From Rhynchopus sp. YZ270_cl-10 (Eukaryota; Euglenozoa; Diplonemea; Diplonemida; Diplonemidae), in assembly GCA_964035575.1 (NCBI GenBank), contig OZ037854.1, forward strand, positions 62,001-126,000: 64,000 nt of DNA, in the 5' to 3' direction. The translations under genes were made by a program, and so were the position numbers. Below the pieces are notes generated by a model. The model made no database searches, was not told the origin of the DNA, and saw nothing but the letters and a program-made list of their open reading frames with translations. Numbering within the stretch: the stretch's first letter is position 1; each line of letters starts with the position of its first letter. Below, one piece after another: positions 41,022-50,962 of this stretch.

Positions 41022-42542
41022 TGTTTGTTTGTTAACTTTTTTAGGGTTTGGCTCTGGTGAGGTATGTGGGATAAGTGTGTGTTGCCTTGGTAAGACGTAG
41101 GTGACGTTGAGGTACAGTACTCTAAAGTGAAGTTTTAAATGCAGTCACTTTGCCGACTGACCCACGTACGATGCTAGCCCCGGATGAAAGCACAAAGTGC
41201 CCTGCGGCCGGCAACAGAGCTCTGAATAAATTGAACCATCGAGATTGACGCAAGCCTCGCTTCATCACCTCTAACAAAAGGCACACAGCTTCTACTACTC
41301 TATCCACTCAGTCGAGCCGCACATTGAATCCTCGGATCGATCTTCTATTTTGATTTTGGCTATATTTGGAAATCAGCAAAAAGCGCCCTTTTGACCACAA
41401 TCAACACTTAACCTGAGCGAGGAGCACCCAGGACCCACCCGACCAGACAACCCCACCCCACATCCACACCTATTCTGCAAAGTGCGTGTCAAATGGTACG
41501 CGTGGACGCCATGCAACTGCTTGCACCACTGTGAAAGGCATCCCATCATGTAAAATCCACGCTGGATAGCCATTTTGAGAGACATCTTCTTTACCTCGCT
41601 TATATTCTCCTCTCCCACCCCCCCTACCACAAACCTGACCCTTTAGCATAGCAACCCTCTTGTAACACATAGGAGGGGTATACTTCTGAACGGCAACAAT
41701 ATATGAGCAACACGCTGCTAGGAACTGCTCACCTGGTTTGCCAACACAACGCACACATCGCTACCGCCTTGCACTCTTGCAACGTTGGGCCGACACACCC
41801 TAACCCCACACCACCCCCTCCATTCTTCGGAGATAAATGGCCACTGTACTGTGTTCCTTTCGCCTGTAGAGTAATATATTCACCAACCAACCCCCCCAAG
41901 ACCCACCCGACCTGGTGCATTATGCACTTCACTACTAGTCACCACCATCCATTTTGATCACAACACATCAGAAACACAGCGACCTCCCCCAATACTCCCA
42001 TCATAGCATCGAGAGAACATATACAGACACTTCGAGGCTGTAGATGCAGGATACTTCACCCTCTTAAGTAAAGTGTACCTTTGGTGCATGATCGGTGCAC
42101 CGGGTCGATTACTGCGGACCCGCAAACCCGCAAACCAAGGATTGCTATTTGACGTTATGAGCAGAGACAAATGATTAGGGGGAAGGGAGAAAAGATAGAA
42201 ATGGGAGGAAATAAGGGAAAGGATAGGTCAAAGGAAGCGAATTGGGAACACAACAGCGAACACTGTGATACGTTTTTTTTTTTTTTTTGTTTTTTTTTGG
42301 CAGTGTTTTGTGCTTGCGTTCAAAGAGGGGAGGGGGTGTGTGTTTTTTCCATTTTTTTTCGTGTGTTTTCGCACTACCAAAAAAAAAAAGAGACGATTTC
42401 TAGGGAAACTTCGTTTTGTATTAGAAAGCCACGTTGTGGGGAGGAGAAGAATAGGGACCGTTCCTACCTTTTTTTTTCCCCTCCCTTCTTTGGAAAGAAG
42501 GGAGGGGGGGTGGGCAGATAGTGAACCGATCTTACCAATCTT
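41022..42542. other. Intergenic DNA upstream of isocitrate lyase
   Basis: Contains a family 3 element at 41140, a degenerate family 2 near 41237-41273 (minus strand GTGATGAAGCGAGGC), and a partial family 4 near 42055. Minus-strand frames at 41470-41754 and 41373-41630 overlap and have moderately coding-like composition, but no motif or start context decides between them. GGTCGGGTGGGTC occurs twice, near 41425 and 41900. Confidence 0.4.
41140..41196 (-). repeat. Family 3 element
   Basis: The minus strand begins GTGCTTTCATCCGGGGCTAG and ends GTCGGCAAAGTGACTGC. The core CATCGTACGTGGGTCAG is intact. Confidence 0.6.
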
Positions 42543-43197
42543 GGTATATGGGTCCGTCCGGAAACCCCCCCGTTCAGATTCATCCTTTTGGGGTTTTTTT
42601 GGGTTTTTTTTGATTATTTTCCCCACAAAAGTGCATCTAAGTGAAATTCTGATATAAAAATAGGTTTGGGGGGGGTCTGAGGCTATATTTTCACTTTTTT
42701 TCTTCAATTTTCTGTCTTTTATTGTTGTTTTTCTCGATTTCTTGTCTCTTTCTCTCAATCCTGTCATGCCTCCTTGACAAAGTTTCATTGGCCTCTGTCA
42801 AATCCACTGGGTCAATGGCAGGGACTTTTGGTTTGCGGGTCACCTTGGATGTGGTGACTTTATATTTAATACCGCTTCCCTCCGTGTCAGAGTACACACT
42901 AGCTGAAATGACACGACCGTTGCATGAAACGCCTTCTGTGAGGCAAAGCGCTTCAGTTCATCATTGAGGTCCTTAACTGCTGCCATTGCCATGTTTATCC
43001 AAAAATACGTAAAAAATATGAGTAAAAAGGGGGGGAGGGGAAATAAGCAAAAATAAATACCCAAAATATGCCCTCTGGGGTGGTAGGTGTATGGTGGGTA
43101 TCAAAAAATTGGGTTGTTTGGGTGTTTTGAGCCAAAAAACCTGAAAAACCCCCAAAAGGATGAATCTGAACGGGGGGGTTTCCGGACGGACCCATAT
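42543..43197. mobile_element. Inverted-repeat element enclosing a small open frame
   Basis: Ends of about 60 bp are reverse complements: ATATGGGTCCGTCCGGAAAC at the left and its mirror ending near 43190. A frame on the minus strand lies between them. Direct target repeats are not clear. It may be a non-autonomous DNA transposon that carries a captured gene piece. Confidence 0.55.
42691..42992 (-). pseudogene. Small open frame inside the inverted-repeat element
   Basis: It starts at 42992 with MAMAAVKDLNDELKRFASQK and is clearly less AT-biased than its surroundings. The frame changes near 42895, after which a Lys/Glu-rich helical tail (RRHDRIERKRQEIEKNNNK) ends at 42691. Either a very small intron or a frameshift separates the halves; no GT-AG pair of suitable length fits, so I treat it as broken or captured. 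I do not recognise it. Confidence 0.35.
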
Positions 43198-43286
43198 CAA
43201 AAACATTGTCTGTGGACGCAGGTGGGCAACACACCGGGATGTGTCCCCACAACAGTGGTTGTAAAAAGAAAAGAAAAGAAAAGAAA

Positions 43287-43345
43287 AGTTCATAAGATGA
43301 ACCCCAGCCTCTCGTGCTTAAGGTTGGTCTTAAGGAGGTCACCTC
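43287..43345 (-). repeat. Family 2 hairpin element (long-stem variant)
   Basis: The minus strand begins GTGACCTCCTTAAGACC and has AAGCACGAGAGGCTGGGG and TTCATCTTATGAAC, then CTTTT repeats. The stem is extended by about 15 bases compared with the consensus. Confidence 0.6.
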
Positions 43346-43433
43346 CAATAACAAACTGTTGGAATCGTGTCGTTGCCAGCTGTGTGTGCAAAACTCCACT
43401 TTGGTTTTTTTCGTTTTTGTTGCTTTTTTTTTT

Positions 43434-43478
43434 GAAAACTTGGTTATATTAGTGTACACCCGAGGATGAGCTCCACTA
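43434..43478 (-). repeat. Family 1 hairpin element after the trpA stop codon
   Basis: The minus strand reads TGTAGTGGAGCTCATCCTCG, GGTGTACACTAATATAACC. It begins about 50 bases after the trpA stop, so it lies in the 3' untranslated region or in an intron of it. Confidence 0.65.
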
Positions 43479-43528
43479 CAATTTAGTACAGGGGTGGCCG
43501 ATCGCCTTCATCGCCTTCATCACCCTCA

Positions 43529-46500
43529 TCACCGGGTGTTCGCAAACAACTCCTTCAAGAAGGTAACGATGACTGCCCTCAGCTCGGCACCCACCTTGTC
43601 TTTGTTATCCGATACGGTCTGTAGGTGTGGTGATAAAGAAAAGTTTATGTTAAAGACGAAGCCTCTCGTGCTTCCAGTGGGGCACTATAATACGGGTGCG
43701 CCTAATTATGGGTAACTCCAATATTTACCCATAATTAAGTTACCCGTAGTATTGCGCACCCGTAATAAAACGCGTCGTAATATAGCGCCCCACTGTAGTC
43801 ACCTTGATCACATTCGTTATCGAGCCGGATAATAAATGTCCAGTAAATAGCACCATCATGCTAGCCTCTATCAGTTCAGATAATTTGAAGACCGGGGTGG
43901 TCCATCCATACGATCAATCCAAACGATAGTCACCTTCGTCACACCCCCCTCTTCCACATGGATTCTTGCGTTACAAATACCCTCAAAAACACAGACCTCT
44001 TCATTTCCCCCATTTTAATTTTTTGCAAAATAATGCATTCAATACACGCTCTCCACGATACCACATCTCTGAGAGTTCCTCCATAACTCTCTTTTTTTTT
44101 TTTGAAAACTTGGTTGTATTCAGGGCTCTCGGAGATCACCCCCAAAACCCAAAAAGGGGGTGATTTGGGGTCAAAAAAATTTCCCCACACTATGTGCAAA
44201 GGGAGGGACGTGGGAAAGAAACAGCGGTCATGGCACCCGAAAGGTTCCGGGGCGAAGCCACGGTACGCAACATTTCTAAAAAATGTTGACATAAAATGGC
44301 ACCGTCGTTGGTAATTATCGTCAGTTTGCATGAATTTTACTTCCATATTTTGCTAAACCAAAATTTCTGGCGAAGCCACGGTACGCAATATTTCAAAAAA
44401 ATGCGCTTAAAATAGCACATTATTACAGCCATACTATGTCAAAGGGAAGGGTGGTTGTAAGCTTGCGCCGCAGGCGCACGGTACGCTACTTTTTTCTTTC
44501 GCCATGCTGCATGCCTCCTTTTCCTTCGGCGTTTGACCAATTGAGTCGCGTTCTGGCTGTGACGGGTCACTTTGTTCACTGCTGTGTGAACAACGGAGCT
44601 CTAGTAGAAAGACCCCCAAAAAAAATCCGGATTTCCCAACTTTTTTTTTTTTTGGGGGGGGGGTTAGGGGGCACAGCCCTTAAGGAAATCCTTAAGGACC
44701 CTCTGTAACGCTCGTGTTTTTTCAAGATTTTTTTGAAAAAAAGTTATAAAACCCGCCAAGGTGGGTCTACCTGGTCCCAAAGTGGCCTAAAATTCGTCGA
44801 TTCTGCCCAATGAAACACCAAACAACCAAAACTGAGCGTTTATTTTCTGAAAAAAATCACTTTTTTTCGAAAAAACGGCTTCGAAAATAGTAAGATTTTA
44901 GTAAGATTTCCTCTAGGAATGTAACGCTTTCAAAAAAATGGATCCGGGAGCACAGTTTTTCTTCTAAGGTGCCGAAAACCACCCCACGTCCCCTCCGGTG
45001 AGGTCCGGCAGTGCAAATATGTGGGTTTCGAAGCTTTTGGGCGTCCAGATTGGGGTCCGAGCGTGTATTTGAGTGGATGAGACAGAAAAGGGGGCAGTTT
45101 TTACCTCGTTTTTTAGGCCTTTTCGTCACTCCAAAACCCAAAAATCGCCCACAAAACGTCCATAGAAGGCACCAATACCGCCGGGGTTGATCTTAGATAC
45201 CTTATGGGGGTTGAAACATCGTATTTACAACCATTTTCTGGTCGATTTTGGTGCCCGGAGGTCCAAATAGAAGGTGTGTAACGGTTGTGTAACGGTTGGC
45301 CCCTCCCGGCTAAAATGTGGTTTTTGTGTATAAAAAAAATTCAATATTTTCAGCGAAGACATTGAAAAAACTGGACTTTTGGCCCCAAAACCCCCCGGAA
45401 ATCACTCTGCGCACACATCTGACTGGAAAAACCCACTTTTCCTCTTGTTTTGGACTATTTTAAATTTTTGAATTTCTTTATAAATCGCCCTGTATCAAAT
45501 CCCCTCAGAAAAGGGGGAAATTGGGTGAAAACGTGTCAAAAAATCGGGGGGGAAAGTGCCAAAAAGCGCCAAAAAGGCATCAATAAGTAAGAAATAGTAC
45601 CACAAATGTGTTTTCTGGGGTGGTTTTGTGTTTTCAGATATAATTTTTACACTTTTTCATGATTTTTTGTTGAGCGTTACAGAAAAAAGGGCCTCGCTGT
45701 GCTCCCTAGGGGGGGGGGGGGTGATTTTCCTAAAAAATCACCCCCCCCAAAATCCGTTATTTTTTTTTTTTGGGGGATTTTTGGGCAAAATCACCCCCCC
45801 CGAGAGCCTTGGTTGTATTAGTGTAGACACCCGAGGATGAACTCCACTATATTTTTTTTTGTTTCCATACCTTCATCATAGCGGACCCCACAACCAACCC
45901 CCCAGCACCCAGCTCCTTCACCGCACGCACCGCTGCGTTGTTCGAAATTCCAAACCCAATAATCTTGTGGGTGTCACCTGAGGCAGCACAGATCATTTCC
46001 CAGGTCGGGCGGAAGGTGGTGCGGAGCTGCTCCTCGAGACCCGACCGCATGCCCGTCACACCCTTCGAAGACATACAGTAAAGGAATGTGTCCGCCAGGG
46101 AGCACACCAAGGGCAGCCTCTCCGCTGAGGTGTGCGACGTCACAATCGGCACAAAGGTCATATCAGCGTCCCGCATCTCCTGCACTACCTCATGGGTCCT
46201 CGGCTCTTCGAACGGCAAATCCACGATAATCGCCCCAGACAACAGCCCTTTGCTCTTTGCGACCCACCCATCCAAAAAGGAGTTGAAATATCCCATCAAC
46301 ATTAGCGGGAGGGTACAGCCACGTTCACGCAGCTTTTCGACCATAGCAATGACCTTCCAGATGCTGGTACACCCATTCGCGATAGAGTCAAGCGCACACC
46401 GCTCGATGATAGGCCCATCCGCAACAGGGTCGGAAAAGGGGACACCGATCTCCACGATGTCAACACAGCCACTCTCCTGCATGGCCATGATCACGTCTAT

Positions 46501-46608
46501 ACAGGCCTCCTCATTGGGGTAGCACCCTGTCACAAAGACAAGACGTGCAAAGCCGCTTTCAAATGCCTTCGTCACAACAGCCCGTCCAGCATAGCGCGCT
46601 ACAGACAT
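43529..46608 (-). CDS. trpA: Tryptophan synthase alpha chain (2 exons)
   Basis: Exons 45871-46608 and 43529-43618 encode 275 residues; the intron is 43619-45870 (GTATGG...CCTACAG, phase 0). TrpA splits indole-3-glycerol phosphate to indole for the beta chain. The signature VEIGVPFSDPVADGP holds the catalytic Glu53 and Asp64 (Glu49/Asp60 in E. coli). GVTGMRSG and GFGIS of the phosphate site are present. Read without splicing, the frame stops seven residues after GSAMMK and lacks the last helix. Splicing adds TVSDNKDKVGAELRAVIVTF and LKELFANTR, matching the length and character of the E. coli end (EKMLAALKVFVQPMKAATR). No trpB is fused or adjacent. I use the first ATG after the pyrimidine-rich leader; longer frames upstream are spacer. 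Confidence 0.88.
43640..43803 (-). repeat. Family 2 element at the 3' end of the trpA intron, split by a small transposon
   Basis: Without the insertion at 43675-43795 the minus strand reads GATCAAG, GTGACTA, then GAAGCACGAGAGGCTTC, a CTTTTC tract and CACACCTACAG, which is the intron's acceptor. Upstream bases CGATAACGAATGTGATC match the family 2 copy in the WD40 spacer. Confidence 0.75.
43675..43795. mobile_element. 121-bp inverted-repeat element inside the trpA intron
   Basis: Ends CAGTGGGGCACTATAATACG and its near mirror ending TATAGCGCCCCACTG. GGGTGCGC/GCGCACCC are further paired blocks, and TGGGTAA...TTACCCA forms the centre. It interrupts the family 2 hairpin arm. Confidence 0.75.
44104..44120 (-). 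repeat. 3' part of the family 1 element in the trpA intron
   Basis: Minus-strand AATACAACCAAGTTTTC, cut from its hairpin half (45812-45849) by the 1.69-kb element. GTTGTATT is repeated on the two sides, proving they were once continuous. Confidence 0.75.
44121..45811. mobile_element. Non-autonomous hAT-like element in the trpA intron
   Basis: 1,691 bp. Ends CAGGGCTCTCGG and, mirrored, CCGAGAGCCTTG. The 8-bp target duplication GTTGTATT is perfect (44113-44120 and 45812-45819). Shared hAT modules lie in reverse at about 44240-44560. Subterminal GGGGGTGAT hairpins sit at both ends. No transposase. Confidence 0.82.
45812..45849 (-). repeat. 5' hairpin half of the family 1 element near the trpA donor site
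   Basis: The minus strand reads GTGGAGTTCATCCTCGGGTG and then TCTACACTAATAC. It begins 23 bases after the trpA intron donor GTATGG, the clearest functional anchor for family 1. Confidence 0.78.
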
Positions 46609-47265
46609 TTTGCAAATAAATAGAAGAAGAGAAAGGAGCAAAAGAGAGAGGAAAGAGAGAGGCAAATACCAGGTTGTGTAGCACTGTAATAGTATAGTAT
46701 TTGGAGAGAAAAAAAAGGGGGAATGAATAATACAGCGTTTTTTCGTGACAGTGCATCTTGGTATAATAACCGGTGTACTGGGGGTGCTAGGTTGTATTAT
46801 ACGTGCTCGGCCCCGACCGAATACCGTATAATTCGTATACTTAATTATTGGTACTCCTGATAACCCCATTTTGCGTACTTGCTGCGTACTTGTTGCGCAC
46901 TTTGTGCACGGAAAAAAAAATACAGGAATACCCTATATTGCGTACTTAGTGCGTAGTTGTTGCGTACTTGGTATTTTTTATTTCAGGAGCACCATTTATA
47001 CGAATTATTCGAACTTTACAACCTGGGGGTGGACTCCCTAACCATGCAGTCTTACATTTCAAAATCTGATAAAAAAATAGAGGGGGGTATCATTTAACAG
47101 TGTAGGAAACCGCAAACTGGAGAAAAATAATAATACTCGTTTGAGCGTTTAAGAGTGCTGTTCGATGTGGGTAACCACACTGTAGCACGCTTTTATAGTC
47201 AAACTCAAGCACACCCCACTCCCTTCCCCTTCCCCCTCCCCTTCCCCATATCCCACTATCAGAGG
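46609..47265. other. Upstream region of trpA
   Basis: A CT-rich leader (minus strand CTCTCTTTCCTCTCTCTTTT) precedes the trpA ATG with no AG between, so no acceptor is visible there. An inverted-repeat element is at 46789-47024. The rest shows no gene. Confidence 0.5.
46789..47024. mobile_element. Short inverted-repeat element upstream of trpA
   Basis: Ends AGGTTGTA and TACAACCT. Further in, TATAATTCGTATA with TGGTACTCCTGA is mirrored by TCAGGAGCACCA with TATACGAATTA. The centre carries tandem TTGCGTACTTG-type repeats. Confidence 0.5.
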
Positions 47266-48426
47266 TTAGGAATTCGAGAAGCTCTGTTGCGGCTCTAACT
47301 GGGCGCTGGTGTCGACCGTTGCTTGGAGCCAGGAGACGGGGCTTGGATCGTCGCTGGCTTCAGTGTCGCTGTTGTTATCGGGGTGTTGTCGGGTAGAACG
47401 ATTGGTGGGGCTGTGTTCCTCACCTTCAACGACCATGATACCGCTATATGCATCTGGACAAGTCAAATCCACTTCAAAACAATCCTGATCTGAGTTCCGT
47501 GGGGACCCATCCTCTGCGTTATCTAAATCCAATGAAGTCAAACTATCCTTCACAACATTTGGCACACTAAAGTTAATCGGAATTTGCGTTCTTTTGAGAA
47601 GATCGATTTCCAACTGATTGTGCACACATCGTGCTCTGGCGACCTCTAAATCCTCCTTTAGTGACGCAATATTCGTTTGCTGTTCTGAAACAAGCCGAAG
47701 TAGAGGATCCAGTTTTGACTCAAACCCTTCATGAATGAGAAGTTCATAGCCCTCCTTTATTGACGTCATAAGCGGAGTGAACGTCGCAGACGTCGCTTCA
47801 CAGACCTCTAAAAATGCGTTAAACGCCATTCTATAGCATCGTAAGACCGCAGCAGGGTCGGTTTTGACCGGCTCCTTGAGGCGGTTCAGCTTTCCTACAT
47901 CCTCTCGCAGGGCCTTTTCAATTTCTGCGTATCGTTTGCTAAGACGTGCGCGGGAACCATGCGTGGTACGTCTCCCTTCGCTTTCACGATGCCTCTTCAC
48001 ATTCCTCACATCACGCATCGATCTATCATCCCCTAGATACATGGAGGAGGTGTAGTCATCCACGCTCTTTGCCTTAGGAAGAGCAGACGATATGGAACCT
48101 GCACACGAGGTTGGGGTCGTGCATGCAGTGGCAGCTTGGGTGCGACGTGATCGGGTGGAGGTTGGCGTGGTGGTGGTGTGGTTACGTTGTTGAGGACGCA
48201 GACACCCTGTCAAATACTTCGACTGTTTCGTGTGTTCCTGCAAAGAGCTGCGGTGCGTCTTTGCTCGGGTGGACGCCAAGGGAGTGGTGGAGGTAGGTGT
48301 GGCAGGTCCGTCTTTCATGTGGCGGTTGTGATGGTGATGGTGGTGCTCCTTCCCATCCTTCCCTCCGTTGCCAAGTTCCTCCTTCACAACGGATGAGAGA
48401 AATGAGGACAAAAGGCTTACACCCAT
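47266..48426 (-). CDS. Coiled-coil protein with TSNAXIP1-like N-terminal domain
   Basis: 386 residues from the ATG at 48426 (MGVSLLSSFLSSVVKEELGN). Longer readings upstream pass through a poly-Phe run and transposon sequence and are rejected. The first 150 residues are low complexity: a His run near 27-32, then Thr/Ser/Arg-rich. About 195-280 resemble the N-terminal domain of translin-associated factor X-interacting protein 1: FNAFLEVCEATSATFTPLMT, SIKEGYELLIHEG, LDPLLRLVSEQ, followed by a coiled coil. The C-terminal 90 residues are acidic and Ser/Thr-rich. Proteins with this domain are often ciliary or testis-expressed. The match is by eye and moderate. A hAT-like insertion ends about 110 bp before its ATG. 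Confidence 0.6.
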   Translation of the reverse strand: MGVSLLSSFLSSVVKEELGNGGKDGKEHHHHHHNRHMKDGPATPTSTTPLASTRAKTHRSSLQEHTKQSKYLTGCLRPQQRNHTTTTPTSTRSRRTQAATACTTPTSCAGSISSALPKAKSVDDYTSSMYLGDDRSMRDVRNVKRHRESEGRRTTHGSRARLSKRYAEIEKALREDVGKLNRLKEPVKTDPAAVLRCYRMAFNAFLEVCEATSATFTPLMTSIKEGYELLIHEGFESKLDPLLRLVSEQQTNIASLKEDLEVARARCVHNQLEIDLLKRTQIPINFSVPNVVKDSLTSLDLDNAEDGSPRNSDQDCFEVDLTCPDAYSGIMVVEGEEHSPTNRSTRQHPDNNSDTEASDDPSPVSWLQATVDTSAQLEPQQSFSNS

Positions 48427-48491
48427 TTTGAAACGAATAGGGAGAGTCTGTTCAGAAGGGGGTGGGGAGGTATAATAAAAGCTCCCCCCCC

Positions 48492-48524
<33 letters not shown>

Positions 48525-48535
48525 GGTTGAGGGAG

Positions 48536-50068
48536 CAGGGTAGATCCTTAGCGAAAGTGAAAATAAGGATTCGAGATTTTTTATTTTTTTTTCCTTTTTT
48601 TTTTTCCTTTTTTCTCTGGCCCATTTTTTTGGTTACCTACTAATTGCCAGCCACAGAGTGGCACCACCACGGTCCGCAATCGATCCGGAAAGTCAAAATA
48701 AGGGGAAAATCAAAAGGAAAAAAAGTAAAAGTTCGCTACCGTTTTTTTGGCTGGCCTTCGGCCGCCAATGCCCCTTTAATATTTGTCTTCACTTCATAAG
48801 ACAAGGACCAATGAGTCAGTGTCACCTTGCATAAGACAATTTTGAAGCATATTTTTGAAGAACACAATTACTATGTCCACAAACCCGCAAAGCGGACCAT
48901 TGTAAAAGGGTTGGTGCTGAGGGTGGAGGTTTCGAAGAAGTGCGTGTGTGTTAAAGGTCAGGTGTGGGTCACCTGTACGATAGATCCAGTAATAAAGACT
49001 TCAACCGGACCAAGGCAGAAACACAACACTGTTAGGCCAAAATCCAAAAACCCATAGGGCCCCAGTATTGTTGTCGAAAATCCCCACTTAATTTTTGGTG
49101 GGATTTTGAACTTTGCCCAAAAACTGCGAAAAAAAATTTCCGCTCGCTGCGCTCGCGGAGGTTCACCCAATGCGGTCTCGCCTACCCAAACTGCTGGTGC
49201 CTATTTAATTTTGAAAATTTTCTTGCTAATGCCGGGCACTACCACTTTTCAGAATGTTTCTAGAAAGTATTACCCTTGTCAGAGGGCGCAGTGTCCGACA
49301 AGGGTCACAGCCAGAATGTGATTTAATTGTTCAAATGCCGAAGGAAAAAGAAGCATGCGAAATAATAAAAGTAGCGTACCGTGCGCCTGCGGCGCAGCTT
49401 GCAGCCCTGTTTGGCAGTAAAAATGTGCAATTTTGAGCGCAATTTTTTGAAATGTTGCGTACCGTGGCTTCGCCAGAAACTTTCGTTTCAGCAAAATCTG
49501 GAAGTAAAATTTACGGTAACTGTTGAAAATTACCAACGACAGTGCCGTTTTATGGCAACATTTTCAGAAATGTTGTGTACCGTGGCTTCGCCATGGGTGC
49601 CACGACCGCCGTTTCTTTTTGTAAATATACTGTCACTGCGCGTGCCTGGTGCAAATATCAATGCAGTGCCGAACTCCGCAGTAGGATAACCGAGCAATTC
49701 TCACATTCCGCCGGAGGCCCTAACGAGCTGGGTTGGGCTCGACCGAGTTTCAGAGAAAACCCCCAAAACCTATATTATCCCCTGGGGTTTAGTTCTACGA
49801 CAGCTGAGATGTGTAAAAAAACACCACTATTCTGCCTCAGTACAGTACCAACCTGCTTGTTAGATTTTTTTTTTTTAGACCGTCACTCAATTTTTCCGCT
49901 CGCTGCGCGAGCGGACAAACCATCAACCCCCACGATTTCCCAAAAACCTGAAAGTTAGCGTCAGGCCTGCGCGGAAAAATTTCAAAAACGGGAGAGAAAA
50001 AAAAAGGAAAAAAACGAAAATAAATCTGGGATTTTTAGCGTTTTTAGCGAAAATAAGGATCTACCCTG
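48536..50068. mobile_element. Non-autonomous hAT-like element with perfect target duplication
   Basis: 1,533 bp. Ends CAGGGTAGATCCTTA and its mirror at 50054-50068; target duplication TGAGGGAG at 48528-48535 and 50069-50076. The interior holds the shared modules (CCTGCGGCGCA near 49386, GCGTACCGTGGCTTCGC near 49456, a related block near 49576). No transposase. It sits in the 5' flank of the TSNAXIP1-like gene. Confidence 0.85.
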
Positions 50069-50286
50069 TGAGGGAGTGCCCCTCTCTCTTTACTATGGTC
50101 AAATGCACAAAATATGGCAAAAAAAAAAAAAATATATCTCCTTTTTTTATTGCACTTCGCATCAAGGATAGGCAGGAGGGGGGAAGGCAAACCAAAAAAA
50201 AAAAGAAAAAAATACTTCAAATGTACATTTGCTCACAAACTAACCTCCTTCCTCACCTTTTTTTCGTTCTTTGCTGTTTTTTTTTC

Positions 50287-50781
50287 TCACCCCACCTCCG
50301 ACCGTTTGAGAGAGGAGAACTGGTTTCGTGTGGAGATGAAATCGGAGATTTTTGGGTCGTGGAGCTCGACAACAGGGCCTCGCTCGCAGACATCCCAATC
50401 GGTGTTGTGGGGTTTGGCACGGGGGTTGGAGTTGCTGACACTGCTGCTGGGGGAAAGGGCGTCAATGCTGTCCCCGGCGGTGCCCTCTTCTCTGTCAGCG
50501 TCTTCTGCGGGGTCTTGGTTGTCGGCATCACCATCAGCATCCTCCCGCTGGCATGCAGTAGGCGGTGGGCCTTCATAAGCGTCCTCTGTTGCACCGTGCT
50601 CACGGTGCTCCCAGGTCGCGTAGTCGGTGGCGTCGTACCTGCCGCTGCGTTTGGCGGAGGCGACTGTGTGTGGTGGTTTGATATCAGGTGTGAGATGTGG
50701 GTTAAACTTGTTAACGTGATCCACCCCCACATTTAACCGACTAGCGAACCAATTATGAGGATGGCACCACGTGTACACCAT
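50287..50781 (-). CDS. Small acidic protein, unrecognised
   Basis: 164 residues from the first in-frame ATG (50781). The frame stays open to about 50890 without another ATG, so the true start may lie in an upstream exon. The C-terminal 120 residues are hydrophilic, Asp/Glu/Pro-rich, with good codon composition. The 20-base block AACCCACATCTCACACCTGA occurs twice about 125 bp apart, giving NPHLTP twice in the open frame; the first lies upstream of my start. That may mark a tandem duplication or an unseen splice event. No domain recognised. Confidence 0.45.
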   Translation of the reverse strand: MVYTWCHPHNWFASRLNVGVDHVNKFNPHLTPDIKPPHTVASAKRSGRYDATDYATWEHREHGATEDAYEGPPPTACQREDADGDADNQDPAEDADREEGTAGDSIDALSPSSSVSNSNPRAKPHNTDWDVCERGPVVELHDPKISDFISTRNQFSSLKRSEVG

Positions 50782-50962
50782 CGTTATCGAAACATCAGAC
50801 GCGTCTTCAGGTGTGAGATGTGGGTTATCCTTAAGGAGTATTATTACCCATGTCCCCTGCCCCTGACAGAGTTTAAGAACAAAAAAAACCACCCAGATAC
50901 CTAAAGAGACTGTTTTGTCATGTGGCCAAAAATCAACCCCCCCTCAAAAGAAAAACGTTCAA

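Noticed and set aside
41373-41754. Two overlapping minus-strand frames as a gene
   Set aside because: They compete for the same DNA, neither has a motif, and no splice signals favour one.
43796-43900. Extra trpA exon reading LSELIEASMMVLFTGHLLSGS
   Set aside because: It is open by chance over about 34 codons, but the TrpA family runs from GSAMMK directly into the last helix with no such insert.
44030-44095. Alternative trpA last exon reading MEELSEMWYRGERVLNALF
   Set aside because: Its length fits, but the acceptor is an A run with no pyrimidines; the exon at 43529-43618 has a good acceptor and a better TrpA-like helix.
45847-45870. Unspliced TrpA C-terminus ending VWKQKKI
   Set aside because: It would stop about 25 residues early, and the break falls exactly at a GTATGG donor; the spliced reading gives a normal TrpA end.
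48427-48624. N-terminal extension of the TSNAXIP1-like protein through a poly-Phe run
   Set aside because: The run is an A-homopolymer read in reverse and the rest lies in a transposon end; the ATG at 48426 starts normal coding composition.
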